DNA of 64,000 nt, taken from assembly GCA_002105175.1 (NCBI GenBank), contig MCGE01000001.1:1736001-1800000 (forward strand). The letters run 5' to 3'. The number at the start of each line of letters is the position of its first letter. Position 1 is the stretch's first letter. Origin of the DNA: Absidia repens. Its lineage: Eukaryota; Mucoromycota; Mucoromycetes; Mucorales; Cunninghamellaceae. The notes below the pieces were generated by a model, which had not been told where the DNA came from, did no database searches, and saw nothing but the letters and a program-made list of their open reading frames with translations. Position numbers and translations under genes: made by a program. Shown piece after piece: positions 1 through 12,113 of the stretch.

Positions 1-1862
1 CCGTGGCCAGAAAGAAGGAATGGATGGAAAAATTAATGATGATGATGACGATGATGACGATGAAAAAAAAGATGATCCTTATGGTTGGGTTATTGTAGCC
101 TTGGCAGCACTTACACAATTGACAGGCCTTGGAATCACTTCTAGCTGGTATTGAAATTTTCTAAAAAAAAAAAATAGTGACATAGAGTTATGCCATATAT
201 GGAAGGATTTTTCTTTGTCTGTCGATCCTAACAAAGAAAAACCTAACCTATTTTTCTGCCTTTTTTTTCATATTTCTTGTAGGGGTAAAAAAAAACCATG
301 ACATGTTTATAAAACACCGACGGCAATGGAACTGGCGACTGATGATTCCTTCCTTTTTTTTTTTGACGATGATGTTCAACTAAAAAAAAAAAAAAAAATA
401 GGAGTCCTGCAAGATTATTATGAACAACATGTCTTTGGCTCCAGCTCCAGTGTGATTTTCCATCTTAGCTTGGTGGGGGCTACTTCAAATTGCTTTATGA
501 ATTTAATGAGTGTGTTTGCCCAGATTTTATTGTCGAAATTTGGTATCAAAGGCGTCATGCTAATCGCTGCTTTATTATGCACTTCTGGTTTGGAACTGGC
601 AAGTCAAAGTACTGAGGTAATGTTATGATCAGCTCATTTTTGTTTTACATGCGTGTATGTGCGAATATTATTTTATCAGACTAAAATAGACTTCGTCATT
701 TATTTATTTTCGGTATTTTTTATTTTCAATAGATCTGGCATCTAGTCTTGACCCAAGGTGTATTATTTGGCAGTGGGCTGTCGATCGTTTTTTATGTACG
801 TGTGCGGTCAATGCAAAGGTTTAAAAGTCCGCGGCATGCCAAAAGTACTCAACAGCGTACCATTTTTTTTTTTTAGGTTGGCATGAGTTCTCTACCTCAA
901 TGGTTTGATAAAAGGGAAGGAACCGCTTTAGGAATTGTTTCCGGTGGATCCTCTATCGGTGGATTGGTCATGCCATTTATCATCACACCATTGAATCGGT
1001 CCTTGGGGGTCAGCTGGTGTTTGCGTATCTTGGGCCTGATTAATTTGGTGATTTGCCTTGTTGCATGTGTCTTATTCAAGGATAAAAAGAAGCGAAAACA
1101 ACAAACTAAAGTCCGAGATATTGTCGATTTGTCGGTCCTCAAGAACAAAGATTTACTAATTTGGGTACTTGCGGACAATCTTATTGAAAGCGGCTATTAC
1201 ATCCCTATGTTCTTTGTACCATGTACGTGAATGATTGTACCGATGATATATGACCGTCATTTTTCTTACCATATTTTTTTAATGGATTTGTATCTAGCTT
1301 ATGCCACCTCATTAGGATTAACGGATTCACAAGGTTCATTACTAGTGTCACTGGCATCTGCCATGAATGCTGTTGGACGTATGGTTGCAGGGTAATGATT
1401 GAAACACCGATTTTTTTTTTTGAACAACCTCTAATTACATATATATATATATTATATAGACCTATTGCCGACAGAATCGGTTACATGAATGTAACTATCA
1501 TTTGTAGTTTGATTGCCGGTAGCTCTTCATTATTAATATGGACCTTTGCCACCGATTTTCCAATGCTGGCTCTTTTCGCATGCCTTTTCGGATCTACCGG
1601 TGGAATTTTTGTCTCTTTGGGTCCTTCCATCACAAAAATCGTAGAAAAAAAGAAATTTGACTCGGCCTATGCGATATTTTTGATCATGACCGTGTTATCT
1701 ATGTTTGGCCCCAACTTGGCGGCTTGTATTGAATCGTCAGTTGAAACTGGGGCCTTTGTCACTTACAAAATGTTTACTGGCTTGACATATATTTCTGGTA
1801 CTTTGGTTTTATTATACTTGAAAATCAAAGTATCAGGTGGACGGATATTTACATGTATATAA
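1..1862 (+). CDS. MFS monocarboxylate-type (MCT/SLC16-like) transporter, 5' end possibly outside window
   Basis: Predicted membrane carrier of the major facilitator superfamily, monocarboxylate porter branch; the substrate cannot be told from sequence. Exons: <1-147, 283-284, 402-616, 733-795, 877-1222, 1298-1391, 1460-1862 (TAA). After an Asp-rich cytosolic N-terminus comes DPYGWVIVALAA, the usual MCT signature before helix 1, then SWGVLQDYYEQH. Later hydrophobic blocks, the SSLPQWFDKREGTALGI loop and the VAGPIADRIG loop fit a 12-helix MFS fold. Read from base 2 the chain is 422 codons, divisible by three only if the 2-nt exon 283-284 is used. ATG at 20 is a possible start (416 aa); an upstream exon cannot be excluded. 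Confidence 0.85.
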
Positions 1863-2023
1863 GACTCTGCATTGTATTCTTTTTCTTGTCTTTTTTTTTT
1901 TTTTTTTTTTGTTAAGAAATCTCAACGGCCAATACATCCTTTCTTTTCCATTTATGATTGGGATAAATACCATTTAATCAATCTTTGTATATAAACGTAA
2001 ATTCATTGATTTCATTCAAACTT

Positions 2024-2029
2024 AATAAA
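2024..2029 (+). terminator. Poly(A) signal AATAAA, MFS transporter gene
   Basis: AATAAA about 160 bp after the stop codon of the MFS gene, after a T-rich stretch. Position fits a cleavage/polyadenylation signal. Confidence 0.4.
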
Positions 2030-2294
2030 AATTCAGGCCATTTCAAACAATAAAAATGTCGGCATTTGCCCAAGTCTCATTTAGTATTTCCTACTTGTTT
2101 GTGTATCCCATGCAATGGGACGAGAGAAATTCAGTGTCCGATGCTAACGACAAGTTTTTGTGCCTTGTCCCCCTTTTCAATTTTTATTGTGCCTGGTGTT
2201 TTTCGTTGGGCTGTGTCTTATCTTACAAGACAGCATTCCATTGAAAAGGTTATCGAGAAATGGTCATAGCTACAGTATAATTCAGCGAGAGGTC

Positions 2295-3150
2295 CACAGA
2301 AAGCATTTCAGATTCCGCACACGTGGATTATTTATTTACTCCCAATTTTTTTTTTTTTTTCCGTCTCCCTTTCTTTTCATTTTCATTTTCCACCGTCTCT
2401 TTTTTTTTTTTTTTTTTTATCATTGAACCTCTATGATGTTATAGTGAACTTGGATTAGTATTAGGGCTAATTTAGAAGCGTTTTCAGATAAGGGATTACA
2501 AGAAACATGGGGAAACCCTTTCATTTTGGATTCAGGCTCTGAAGGCGCCATTAGTTGGCTATATGAAGGAGCCTTCTTAGCTTAGTTTAGGGTTAGTGTG
2601 TCATAGTTTGTATCAACATTTGAATAAAATATGTCTTTTTTTAACAGCTTCAATGAAAAATGTTGCATTAGTCTTTCTCATGTCATGAACAGTAGATCTC
2701 TCTTTTTCCTACTATTCATTCCTTTTATGTTTCATTCAAAGATATCCATTTTGTCTTTCGCATGCCCTGTACTGTATGCGCATTATGTTAGATTACATTT
2801 TGCAATTGTGCCTTTACATTAGCGACGACTATCCATCAAATCTCACGTTAGACTTCCTCATGCTCCGGGCAATATACCCTTCCATTGAATCCCCATTTAC
2901 AACGAACCCCTCGTCTTTAGTTTTAGTGTCTACCAATATCCTTCAATAAAGTATGTCTATTTATTAACCATTCTCTGACCCATCGTAAAGGTAATAATGT
3001 CGTTATTGTAGCAATTTTTTTTTCTCATCCACATGCACATGCACATACACACACGCACTTCACGTATCAACGTCAAAGTAAGATATAGACAATGGTTCTC
3101 TCAAGTCATATTTATTAAAATAAATGGATAGTGATGTCAAATATAACCAA
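2295..3150 (+). repeat. Dispersed non-coding repeat, copy A
   Basis: First of five related copies here. It begins near CCGCACACGTGGA, runs through T-rich DNA, then the shared core (TAGAAGCGTTTTCAG, GGGATTACAAGA, CATGGGGAAACCCTTTCATT, ATTAGTTGGC, TAGCTTAGTTTAG), followed by modules with AATAAAATATGTCT or AATAAAGTATGTCT and the tail AATGTCG(T/C)TATTGTAG. No significant ORF. Ends are approximate because copies diverge at both borders. Confidence 0.75.
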
Positions 3151-3637
3151 GAGAGTAAATGATTTGCTTTTTATTGTATCGAGCTATTGATTGATTTAGC
3201 ACACACAAACACACACACACCCCAATTACTATCAAACATTCCCCATCTCTCATATCACACAGACTGTTTCCGAGTTTTCACTTCACTTTCGACGCAAGTC
3301 AAACAAAATATATCATATAATCCAAAAACAAAAAGAGAGATTTTATTATAAAGCGCAAATAAACCCAATTGGTGATAAAAAGCAAAGCAAAACATATGTT
3401 TATTCTTAAGGAATCTACTAAAGGCTAATGTAAACCAAATGGGTGCTATATAAAAATGAGCGGGAGGGGTTGGAGGAGGGGAAACATTGAGTAAAGATAT
3501 ATACAAGTATGTCTAAAAAGCTTTCAAAGGAATTCCACTACCACAATAATTATCGACATGATCCTTTCCGTTGTCACCAGTGAGACCTTCACCCATCCCT
3601 CCTTGCAGGTTTTTTTTTTCCCTTCCATATCCCAAGA
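3151..3637. other. Intergenic, no gene seen
   Basis: Short CA-rich stretches and, at 3342-3347, TTTATT (AATAAA on the minus strand), which could end the PROPPIN transcript. Nothing else recognised. Confidence 0.5.
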
Positions 3638-5286
3638 TCATAGCGAATCAGGCTTGTAAAACCGTTCATACGATTCCCTTGTGCATTCACCCCCCTTTTT
3701 TGGATCAAAATAAAACTTGTAGCAACTTCCATCGGCACATAGAGCTATCCGTCATAATTAAAAAAAAAAAAAGGGGATGAGTTGAAGCATTGGATCATCC
3801 CATCCCACTCCACCTCGAGGATTTTCACTTTTTTTTTTTTTTCCAAAAAACAAAACCAAAAAAACTTTACCTAAAATTGTATCTTTCTTTTCAAATGCCA
3901 CCAAACACTGGGCTTCCGTCATGATTTTGGCATGGGCAAAACTCCATTCACTGCTAAAATATTTTGGCAACACCTCCTTCATGAAGCTAAGGCTACTCCC
4001 ACGGTTGCCGTTGTGTGTCAAGCCATAGTGGGTTCGTAAGGGTGATGGATGATGAACGACGATTTCACCATATGTTGGTCCGCGAGGTTTCTGTTGATGA
4101 TTGGCTACCATAGTGGAAGGATCGAGGTTGAAGATATGGATGGTGCCTTTATCGGACGACACACAAAGCCGCGTGGCGTCGGGATTGAATGCAATGGAGA
4201 AAATGTCCGCACGATCCATGCCACGGCGTAGTTCGTTGAGTAGTGTCCCTGTTGCTGTGTTGAAGACACGCACCAGTGTGCCCTTGTCGCTTGCCGTTGC
4301 GCATTTTGATCCGTCGTGGTTGAGTGCCATGCAACTGAGTTTGCCGGAATGGGCTGCTATGATACTGATATTGGCCGTGCTTGATGTTGTTGTTGCTGTT
4401 GTTGCGTGTGATCGGTGTGATGTATTGGGTTGCTTTTGATGATGGGGCTGATTTCCATATGTGTCATAATCATCGGTAGGTGAAGAAGGCCAGTGACAGA
4501 CCAGGGAATCTAGATCAATGAGTTGCACATGTCCACGTTGACGTCCTGGTATAGCAAGCATCGCATGATCCGGTGAAGCCGACACAGCCGCCAACCCTAA
4601 TGTAAAAAACCAATCACAAATAGATGTAATGAATGTCAGTAAGAACCTATCTTTATTCCAAAACCCGGCGTTTTCCCTCTCTTACCTTTGTCATTATTAG
4701 TTGTTTCAAACGTCTGTAGTAGTTGTGGATGAAGACTAAAATGGTATACAAAGACTTTGTGTGATAAAACAACAACCAGTCTAATACAAACAAAAAACAA
4801 AAATCATGCAGTTAGTTCAAAGTAAACAATACATAATACTTCACATCATGTGTATCCTTATTGTAAGTCTATAGTGTACCTTTCTCTTCGTAATTTGACG
4901 TTTTTCACTTCACTTTTGTATTCCAGTTCCAATACAGCCTGATCCTTCATACTATCGTAGATAATCATTTTGTTGGGAGAATACCGTGGATTTCTTCCGC
5001 CACCCACAAGTGCCAAATAATTCGTTCGATATAGCATTTCAATCAAAGCAATCCCACCTTCGTCCGATTCTATTGAAGATATTGTGTTATTCTTTTTTAT
5101 TGCCCCTCGATGATGAAGAAAAAGAAAAAACTTACCATTACGTGCTTGTTCAATGAGTGGCTCACAGTTAAACACCCGGAAACCATTATCCATTCCAATA
5201 GCAAAACAACCGTAGTCTTGATTGAATCCAGCATATAAAAGCCCTGGAGCATCGTTGTGGTTTGAGTGTGACCGTGTAAGATTCAT
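3638..5286 (-). CDS. PROPPIN WD40 protein, WIPI3/WDR45B/Hsv2-like
   Basis: Seven-bladed beta-propeller that binds PI3P/PI(3,5)P2 on autophagic and endolysosomal membranes. Minus-strand exons: 5286-5136, 5069-4880, 4780-4686, 4596-3871, 3744-3638; 422 aa. Start ATG at 5286 gives MNLTRSH followed by GLLYAGFNQDYGCFAIGMDN, as in WIPI3/4. The lipid-binding L/F-RRG motif appears as LRRG (ELRRGMDRADIFSIAFNPD), followed by CVSSDKGTIHIFNL. The C-terminal exon reads CADGSCYKFYFDP, typical of the last blade. A His/Thr/Ser-rich loop (HHQKQPNTSHRSHATTATT) is inserted before the LRRG blade. The WIPI3/Hsv2 subfamily is favoured over Atg18 by the N-terminal and VSSDKGT sequences. Confidence 0.9.
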
Positions 5287-7092
5287 ATAAAAAAAAATAC
5301 GGGATATGATGGTGGAAAACAAAGTACAGTAGCTCAACAAAAAAAAAAAAAAAAAAAAAAAAAAGATAAAAAAATGTGACGAAGCGGTATTTGAATTTAT
5401 TTGGGTTGCAGTAAACATCAAAGGAAGATTTGCATTACACACCCGAATAACCACGAATGAATATATCGAGAACCTACATACAATTTCAAGTACTTGACAT
5501 ACCATTTATACTGTGATATCGTTATCGGTTATTACCTTATTGTACAGTACTGAACAGTACAGTCAAACATCATATGACCGGCACACTCAACCCAGCTGTA
5601 GGTATCACAAGGGCAGTCATTCATAGAAAAGACAACAATGAATAATAACAATAATAAAAAAGGGAGAAAAGGCAGTATATACTGTATTCATTTTTTTAAT
5701 CCGCCTCCGTCTCCTTTCGACTAAGTGACAAAAACCAATGCAAAAACAAGTTTTTACCTCGCTATCCCCTTGTATCCCGATAAGCAAAAGTGTTGCCAAA
5801 AAGTGACCTTGCCATTGATATCAGAAGAAGGAAACCTTGCATAAGGGACCCCATTCGCTTTTTTTTTTTTTTTTTTTTTTTGATCATTCTGTAAAATATG
5901 GCACATCCACTAAAGTTTGCAATATAACATGCACATCCACACCTTTTTTTTTTTAACTGCATCTTCCTGCCTTCTTTCCCGATTTCTTTAGTGAGTATCT
6001 TGTTTAATCCCTTATTAAGGTATCCGACGGTTGTCTATCTTAATGTGGAAAATAAAATGAGCGTGGTGGATGTACCCTGATATCATTCATTGTTCAAAGT
6101 GGGAAGCCAAGGCAATACCCTCTAAGCCCCCTCCTCCCTTCCCTCCTCTTCCTCCTCAATCAAAGAACCTGAATAATAGTAAAAAAAAGATTATCGGACC
6201 CACACACAAAAGTTAAATGCAAGTCCATCATCGGCAATTACCCATGCTTAACAAATAATAGTAATAATACATAAATGATCAGTTGGTAAATCAGTATGTA
6301 ACACAATACGCATATCCATCAAAGAAGGACATGGCATGAATACAGACATTATTTGTTTCATTGGCAGAACCATTTAACTAAAGTAGCATTATTTTTTAAT
6401 ATTCCTACTAATGCCACAATCAATAAATATTTGGGTGATGACTATCCTATCCGGTCAGCATCATTACATGGCAGTGGTGGGTGATATCTGTTTTGGTAAA
6501 TAAGCTTATCAAAGCATAGGCATGATGTCGCTTTATAGAGATCTACTAATTTTTTCAAATTTCAAGATTAGCTCATATCTGCAGTGGAGTATTACTGTAT
6601 TTATCATGATCTGAAGCCATGATGGAGACATGAGAAAATAAGGGGAGGGGGAGGGAGCACTAAGAAAAAAAAGGGGGGAGGTAACATTTCAATGCCCGCA
6701 GGCGGGGCCAATCCTTTTTCGGATGATGAACGAAGATTGCTTGCCCCAGGTGCAAAAAAAGTTATTTTTATTTTGTACATCATGTTCATGACAAAAGAAA
6801 AAAAGGAGACAGTTTACGAGGAGAAGAAGAATAATAATAAAAAGTCTTTTCAGAAATACTAACAAGGGATGAGCCAATCACGCTCCTATCACATTAATTT
6901 GGATAAACAACGTCTGTACACACACATTATAAACTGTACTTTTTTGAAAGGAGAAAGAGAAACATGAACCATCTCCTTTACCAACATGCTATGATACAGT
7001 ATAAAAGAATTGCCTTTTATTTTTCCTCTTCTTCTTTTTTCCCTCTTTCTTTTTCCTCGTTTTGTTTATTTATTAACTATTTATTTTTTATC
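5287..7092. other. Intergenic 1.8 kb, divergent promoters
   Basis: Lies between the PROPPIN start (minus) and the coiled-coil gene start (plus), so it should hold both promoters. It contains A/T runs (A24 near 5340-5363, T22 near 5859-5880), a G-rich patch near 6640-6680 and TACTGTA-type words. No ORF with coding character and no RNA gene seen. Confidence 0.5.
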
Positions 7093-9352
7093 ATGCCGTG
7101 CCTTGGAGGTCGTAAAAAGAAGAAGACTTCAATTCATAAATCTAATGCAAACGAGAAATCAAGATCAATCTCCGCCGCAGTGCCTAATACTGACTCGGCC
7201 GTCGCTCAAATGAAGCAAGAATATCATGAATTAAAATCGAAGGTAATTTTCTCTCACTCTCTGCAAAAAAAAAAAAATAAAAAAAAAGACATGACATGCC
7301 ATATGCTTAATCATATTTTTTTTTTACTTTTATTTTTTTGCTTCATATCAGAACGAGGCACACCTGGATGTGATTGCCCGTCAATCAGCCGAATTAGCTG
7401 AACTCCGACAAAAACTCGATTCGAGCGGCAAACCCGATTCAACGACAGAAACCATGCTAGCGGAAATGGAAGCAAGAAATCGAGAAACATTAACCAGTCT
7501 ACAGGAAAAAGAAGCCCTTTTACAGGAAAAGGAGAAGGAAATCGAGCAACTTGCCGAGAAATCGAAAGATGAGGATGGTGGCTATCAATCGATTTTGGCC
7601 GAAAAGGATGAATTGCTTCAATCAAAGGAGGAACAAATCAAGGCACTTCAACTAAAATGGCAAGCGGAACGAGCCGAATTGGTCAAGCCTGCATTGGAAG
7701 AGGTGTCCAGCCAATTAGAGCAATTAAAAAAAACGGCAAGTGCATCATCATCATCATCATTTTCAGTCACATGGAATTAATTTATATTATTTGTTTAATA
7801 GAATGAGGATGCTCAAAAACGGTTAGCTGATAAAGAAGGTGAATTGGCTGAACTCCGGTCAGAACTTACCCGCCGAGAACGAACACCTTCCAATCGCACA
7901 AAGCCAAATGACGTTCAGGAACGACAAAAACGTTTGAATCGATTGACGGTGGATCTTGAAAACGACAGGCTCATGATTCAAAAACTCGAGGAGCTGAATC
8001 AGCAACTGGAGGTAAAAAAAAAAAAAAAAAGCTTATATGCCTTAGTTTTTTCTTTTTTTTTTTTTTACGGTTTTTGACTTCTCTTTTTTTTTCGCATAGG
8101 CCCAAAAGAAACAACATGAAGCAGTTCTCCAAACTCATGCTGAGGCCATTGCTGAAAAGGATCGGGAACTTGTCGAGCACCAACAATCACTGTCTGACAT
8201 TAAGGTCTCTCACCAACAAGCCATCCGTACACTGGAACGTAACTTGCAAACGTCCATGACAGATTTGAAGGCTCATCACGAAGAAGATTTGAAACAACTC
8301 AAGCAGCGCTTAGGACTTGCGGAAAAACGGGCCAAGAGTGACATGAACGATGAAGTGGAGAAACTATTACGGGAATTCGAACAATCGGAGCACGATCATA
8401 CACAACAAATGGCACACCTTCAACAATCGCACCGCGAACAATTGACTGTGATGAAGAAGGATCAGCAGGCCGAAATTCGACATCATATCCAGAAACGAAA
8501 CAGCGTCATTCTACCAGACAATGTATGTATCGACAATGCAGCACCACCATGTCCAACCTCCACTAACACCAATGACAAATCTTCATCTCCCAAAATCAAC
8601 ACTAATACTACTACTAATACCAACAATAATAATAATGCCAACACCACGCTCACACCTTTACGCAAGACAGGAGGTCCTGCCGGAAAAGTGCTTCGCTGGC
8701 CAGCTATGGGTGGACTCCATGATCAGCCTGAATTGATGCCCAAGGACCCCCATGCTATTCACGTGTATATCAGTAGCGTCTCCGCCAACTCCACCGTCAA
8801 GCGAAATCAAGAATCCATTCAAACGTTACTGTCGTCCTGCCAACTTCAATACCAAGTCATCGACGTGGCTCGAAGGGAACCTGCTTTGCAACACATGAGA
8901 CGCCAAACCAATGGACGATCCATTCAGCTCCCTCTTGTCTTTGTTGGTGGCCATTATCGTGGAGTAAGTAGATAGTAACTAGTACCTATAGAGTGTGCCA
9001 CGCAGCTCACTCTATTTTTTTTTTTTTTTAGCAATTGGATGACTTGGTGGAAGCCCAAGATTGTCAACGCCTGGCTGAATTCTTATCTTTACCCAACGAT
9101 AGCATCAAACCCACAACAACAACTCCTACTGCTGCTGCTGCTGCTACTACTACTACTACCGTTGAAGAACAACAATCATCATCTTCCAGTTCAACGACCT
9201 CATCACCAACAACTACACCTTTGACCACGCCCACCACCTCTCGTATCCAATCGTCCGTTAAAGGGGTTGCTGATTACAATGAAGACGAATTCCTGCTGAA
9301 AGAACTTGAAAAGGAACTGGCTTCCAATCATGGCTTGAACTTGGACTTTTAG
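7093..9352 (+). CDS. Coiled-coil protein with C-terminal SH3BGR/glutaredoxin-like domain
   Basis: Function unknown. Exons: 7093-7242, 7352-7735, 7802-8011, 8100-8963, 9032-9352; 642 aa. The N-terminus MPCLGGRKKKK has a Cys beside a basic patch, which could aid membrane attachment (inference). Residues about 40-410 are Glu/Lys/Gln-rich with heptad character (repeated EKEALLQEKEKEIEQL-like runs), so a long coiled coil. An Asn/Thr linker leads to a thioredoxin-fold segment from about residue 468 (HVYISSVSANSTVKRNQ ... LPLVFVGGHYRGQLDDLVEA), matching the SH3BGR/glutaredoxin-like family, with no CxxC redox pair. Intron 7736-7801 uses a GC donor (GCAAGT). The C-terminus is Thr/Ser-rich, then FLLKELEKELASNHG. 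Confidence 0.85.
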
Positions 9353-10204
9353 TTTTTTTTTTTTTATTTCTTGGTTAGTTTTAGGGGGGTTTGATTTTGT
9401 TTTTTTATATCGTTTTTTAGTGTATTTCTTCCCTTCATACCCCCACCTTTTGATCACCTTTTTCACTCACTGACTCACTCACTCACTCACTCACTCCCCC
9501 TTTTTCCTCTCTTCTCTCACTTTTTTTATTCTTTCGCTTTTTTTTTTTTTTTTTTTTTTTGGCCTCGCTCAAATAAAGTCTTCTCATTTTTTTTTGAAAA
9601 TTATTATAATATGCCGAGTTGTCTCCAAGGTGGAAAATTATATACTGTTACTTTTTTTTTTTTTTTTGTTTTTGGTGCTAAATCTACATGCGGGCATTAG
9701 ACTTAATATTATGCGTGAATGTGGTGAAGAGGTGGAGGCATTTCATTATTTATATGCCGACATGGATGATGAAGCGTTTGCATATCAAAAAATAATAGCA
9801 GCGCCTTTTTTCTTTTTGGATGGGATATAGAAGAAGAAACCCTTAGAAACAAATCCAAGAAGAAACTCTTTTTTTTTTTTTTTTTGGTTGGGTGTGAGAA
9901 GGCTTATCGGAAAAACTGGGCTATCTTTGATACACACAAAAGAAGCAGGGAGACAAGAGACCCATCTTGATTTTGCGCTAAAATAAGCGGAGTGGTAACA
10001 ATAATCCAATCAAAGCTTATCAAAATAGGGAGCACCGTGACTGAAACTGCGCAAAACGAGAGGATAAGTGGCCAAAAAAAAAAAAAATGATTGAAAACCA
10101 GTCAAACGTTTTTTTTTTTTTTTATATATAATTTTTTTTTTCTTTCACTTTCTTTTACTTTCTCTCTCTCTTTCCCCCCTTATCTTCCATTCCTCATCCT
10201 CATC
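9353..10204. other. Intergenic; ACTC microsatellite and promoter of the ABC-F gene
   Basis: Holds an (ACTC)n tract around 9463-9496, long T runs, a poly(A) signal at 9572-9577 and, just before the next ATG, a CT-rich stretch (10140-10200) typical of promoters of highly expressed fungal genes. No coding ORF is convincing. Confidence 0.5.
9572..9577 (+). terminator. Poly(A) signal AATAAA, coiled-coil gene
   Basis: AATAAA about 220 bp after the TAG stop, preceded by a T-rich 3' region. Confidence 0.4.
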
Positions 10205-12113
10205 ATGAGCGGACAAGTATCAGCTTCCAAAGCCAAACGTCTTGCAGCCAAGGCAGCTCGTGAAGCCAAGTCTGGCAAATCCAGTACCAAATCATCTGCC
10301 AAAAACACCCCTATTCCATCAGGCAACAACTCTACTGAAGACCTTGGCATGAACAACTTGAGCCTCAAGGTGGATCGTACCGCCACGGGTGTCTATACGT
10401 CACAAGAACGTAGTCGAGATATCAAGATTGAATCCTACTCCCTCAACTACCATGGTCGTGTCTTGATTGAAAACGCTACTATTGAACTCAATTTTGGTCG
10501 TCGGTATGGTTTGGTGGGCTCCAATGGGTCTGGTAAATCTACATTTTTGCACTCTATTGCTGAAAAGGATATTGAAATCCCTGACCATATTGATGTAAGT
10601 GCATATACATATATAGGGAGAGGGGAGTGGGGGGGGGAGGGTGATGATGATGATATACATTGATACTTATCCCATTCCATCCATACTATAGACCTACCTT
10701 TTGAATCAAGAAGCCGAACCTTCTGATAGCGATGCCGTTGAATGTGTGATTTCCTCCGCCCAAAAGGAAGTCGCCCGTTTGGAAAAGCAAGTGGAAGATT
10801 TATTGGGTGAAGAAGATGGTGCGGACAACCCGTTGTTGGATGATATCTATGAACGTATTGAAAGTATGGATCCTGCTACGTTTGAAGTGCGTGCGTGTAC
10901 GTTATTGGCTGGGTTAGGGTTCTCCACTGCTCAGATGAAGAAGGCTACCAAGGACATGTCTGGTGGTTGGCGTATGCGTGTGGCTCTTGCACGTGCCTTG
11001 TTTATCAAGCCTACGTTATTGGTGTTGGATGAACCTACCAACCATTTGGATTTAGAAGCATGTGTGTGGTTGGAAGAATACCTCAAGACCTACGATCGTA
11101 TTTTGGTGGTGGTGTCCCATTCTCAGGATTTCTTGAACGGTGTGTGTACCAACATGATGCATCTCAACCCCAAGCGCAAATTGATCTACTATGGTGGTAA
11201 TTACGATGCCTTTGTCAAGACCAAGCAAGAAAATGAAATCAATCAAGCCAAGGCCTATGCCAAACAACAAGAAGAAATCGCCCACATCAAGAAATTCATT
11301 GCCTCTGCTGGTACGTATGCGAACTTGGTCCGTCAAGCGAAATCCAAGCAAAAGATTATCGACAAAATGGAAGCTGCTGGGTTGATCGAAAAGGTGGAAA
11401 ATGAAATTCAATTCAAATTCAACTTTACAAATGTCGCTAAATTGCCTCCTCCCGTACTGGCGTTCCAAGAAGTCTGTTTCTCTTACAGCGGTGATATGAA
11501 AAATTTGTTGTACAAGGATGTGGAATTGGGTGTGGATATGGATTCGCGTGTGGCTTTGGTGGGTCCTAATGGTGCGGGTAAATCGACACTGTTGAAGTTG
11601 ATGAGCGGTGAATTGGCTCCTACCAGCGGCCGTGTCCAACGTCATACCTCCTTGAAACTTGGCAAGTACTCCCAACATTCTGCAGATCAATTGGACATGG
11701 ATTTGTCGCCCATTGAATATATGAGAAAACAGTTCCCCGAACAAGGCTCCGATGTCGAATTCTGGCGTAAGAGTATTGGTCGCTATGGCTTGACGGGTTC
11801 TCACCAAACCTCCCCTATTAGCCACTTGTCAGATGGTTTGAAATCTCGCCTGGTATTTGCAGAATTGGCTATGGCCCGCCCTCACATTATCTTACTGGAC
11901 GAACCTACTAACCATTTGGATATGGAATCTATTGACTCTCTTGCGGAAGCCATTCGTGCCTTTACTGGTGGTGTTGTCCTCGTATCTCACGATTTCCGTC
12001 TGATCTCTCAAGTCGCTGAACAAATCTGGAGTTGTAACAATGGTCACGTCGAGCCCTTTGAAGGATCTATTGCCGAATACAAGGAATCCCTGCGTAAGCG
12101 TGTCAAGTTGTAG
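10205..12113 (+). CDS. ARB1: ABC-F ATPase, Arb1/ABCF2-like
   Basis: Soluble twin-cassette ABC ATPase acting in ribosome biogenesis and translation; no membrane segments. Exons 10205-10594 and 10692-12113; 603 aa, close to yeast Arb1. N-terminus MSGQVSASKAKRLAAKAARE is the Lys/Ala-rich Arb1/ABCF2 type. Cassette 1: Walker A GSNGSGKST at about residue 105, signature MSGGWRMRVALARALF, Walker B LLVLDEPTNHLD. Cassette 2: Walker A GPNGAGKST at about 421, modified signature LSDGLKSRL, Walker B IILLDEPTNHLD. Start chosen at the ATG after the CT-rich leader; the longer upstream frame is a translated T-rich leader. Confidence 0.95.

Noticed and set aside
2056..2822. Short plus-strand ORFs in repeat copy A
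   Set aside because: They are not preserved in the other repeat copies, so not coding.
6604..6877. Small minus-strand ORFs near the G-rich patch
   Set aside because: Composition follows simple sequence, no conserved motif, no splice partners.
9463..9496. (ACTC)n tract as a CRISPR-like or regulatory array
   Set aside because: Plain tetranucleotide microsatellite with no spacers.
11052..11825. 257-codon open frame opposite the ABC-F gene
   Set aside because: Shadow of the conserved ABC coding sequence; its protein has no recognisable features.
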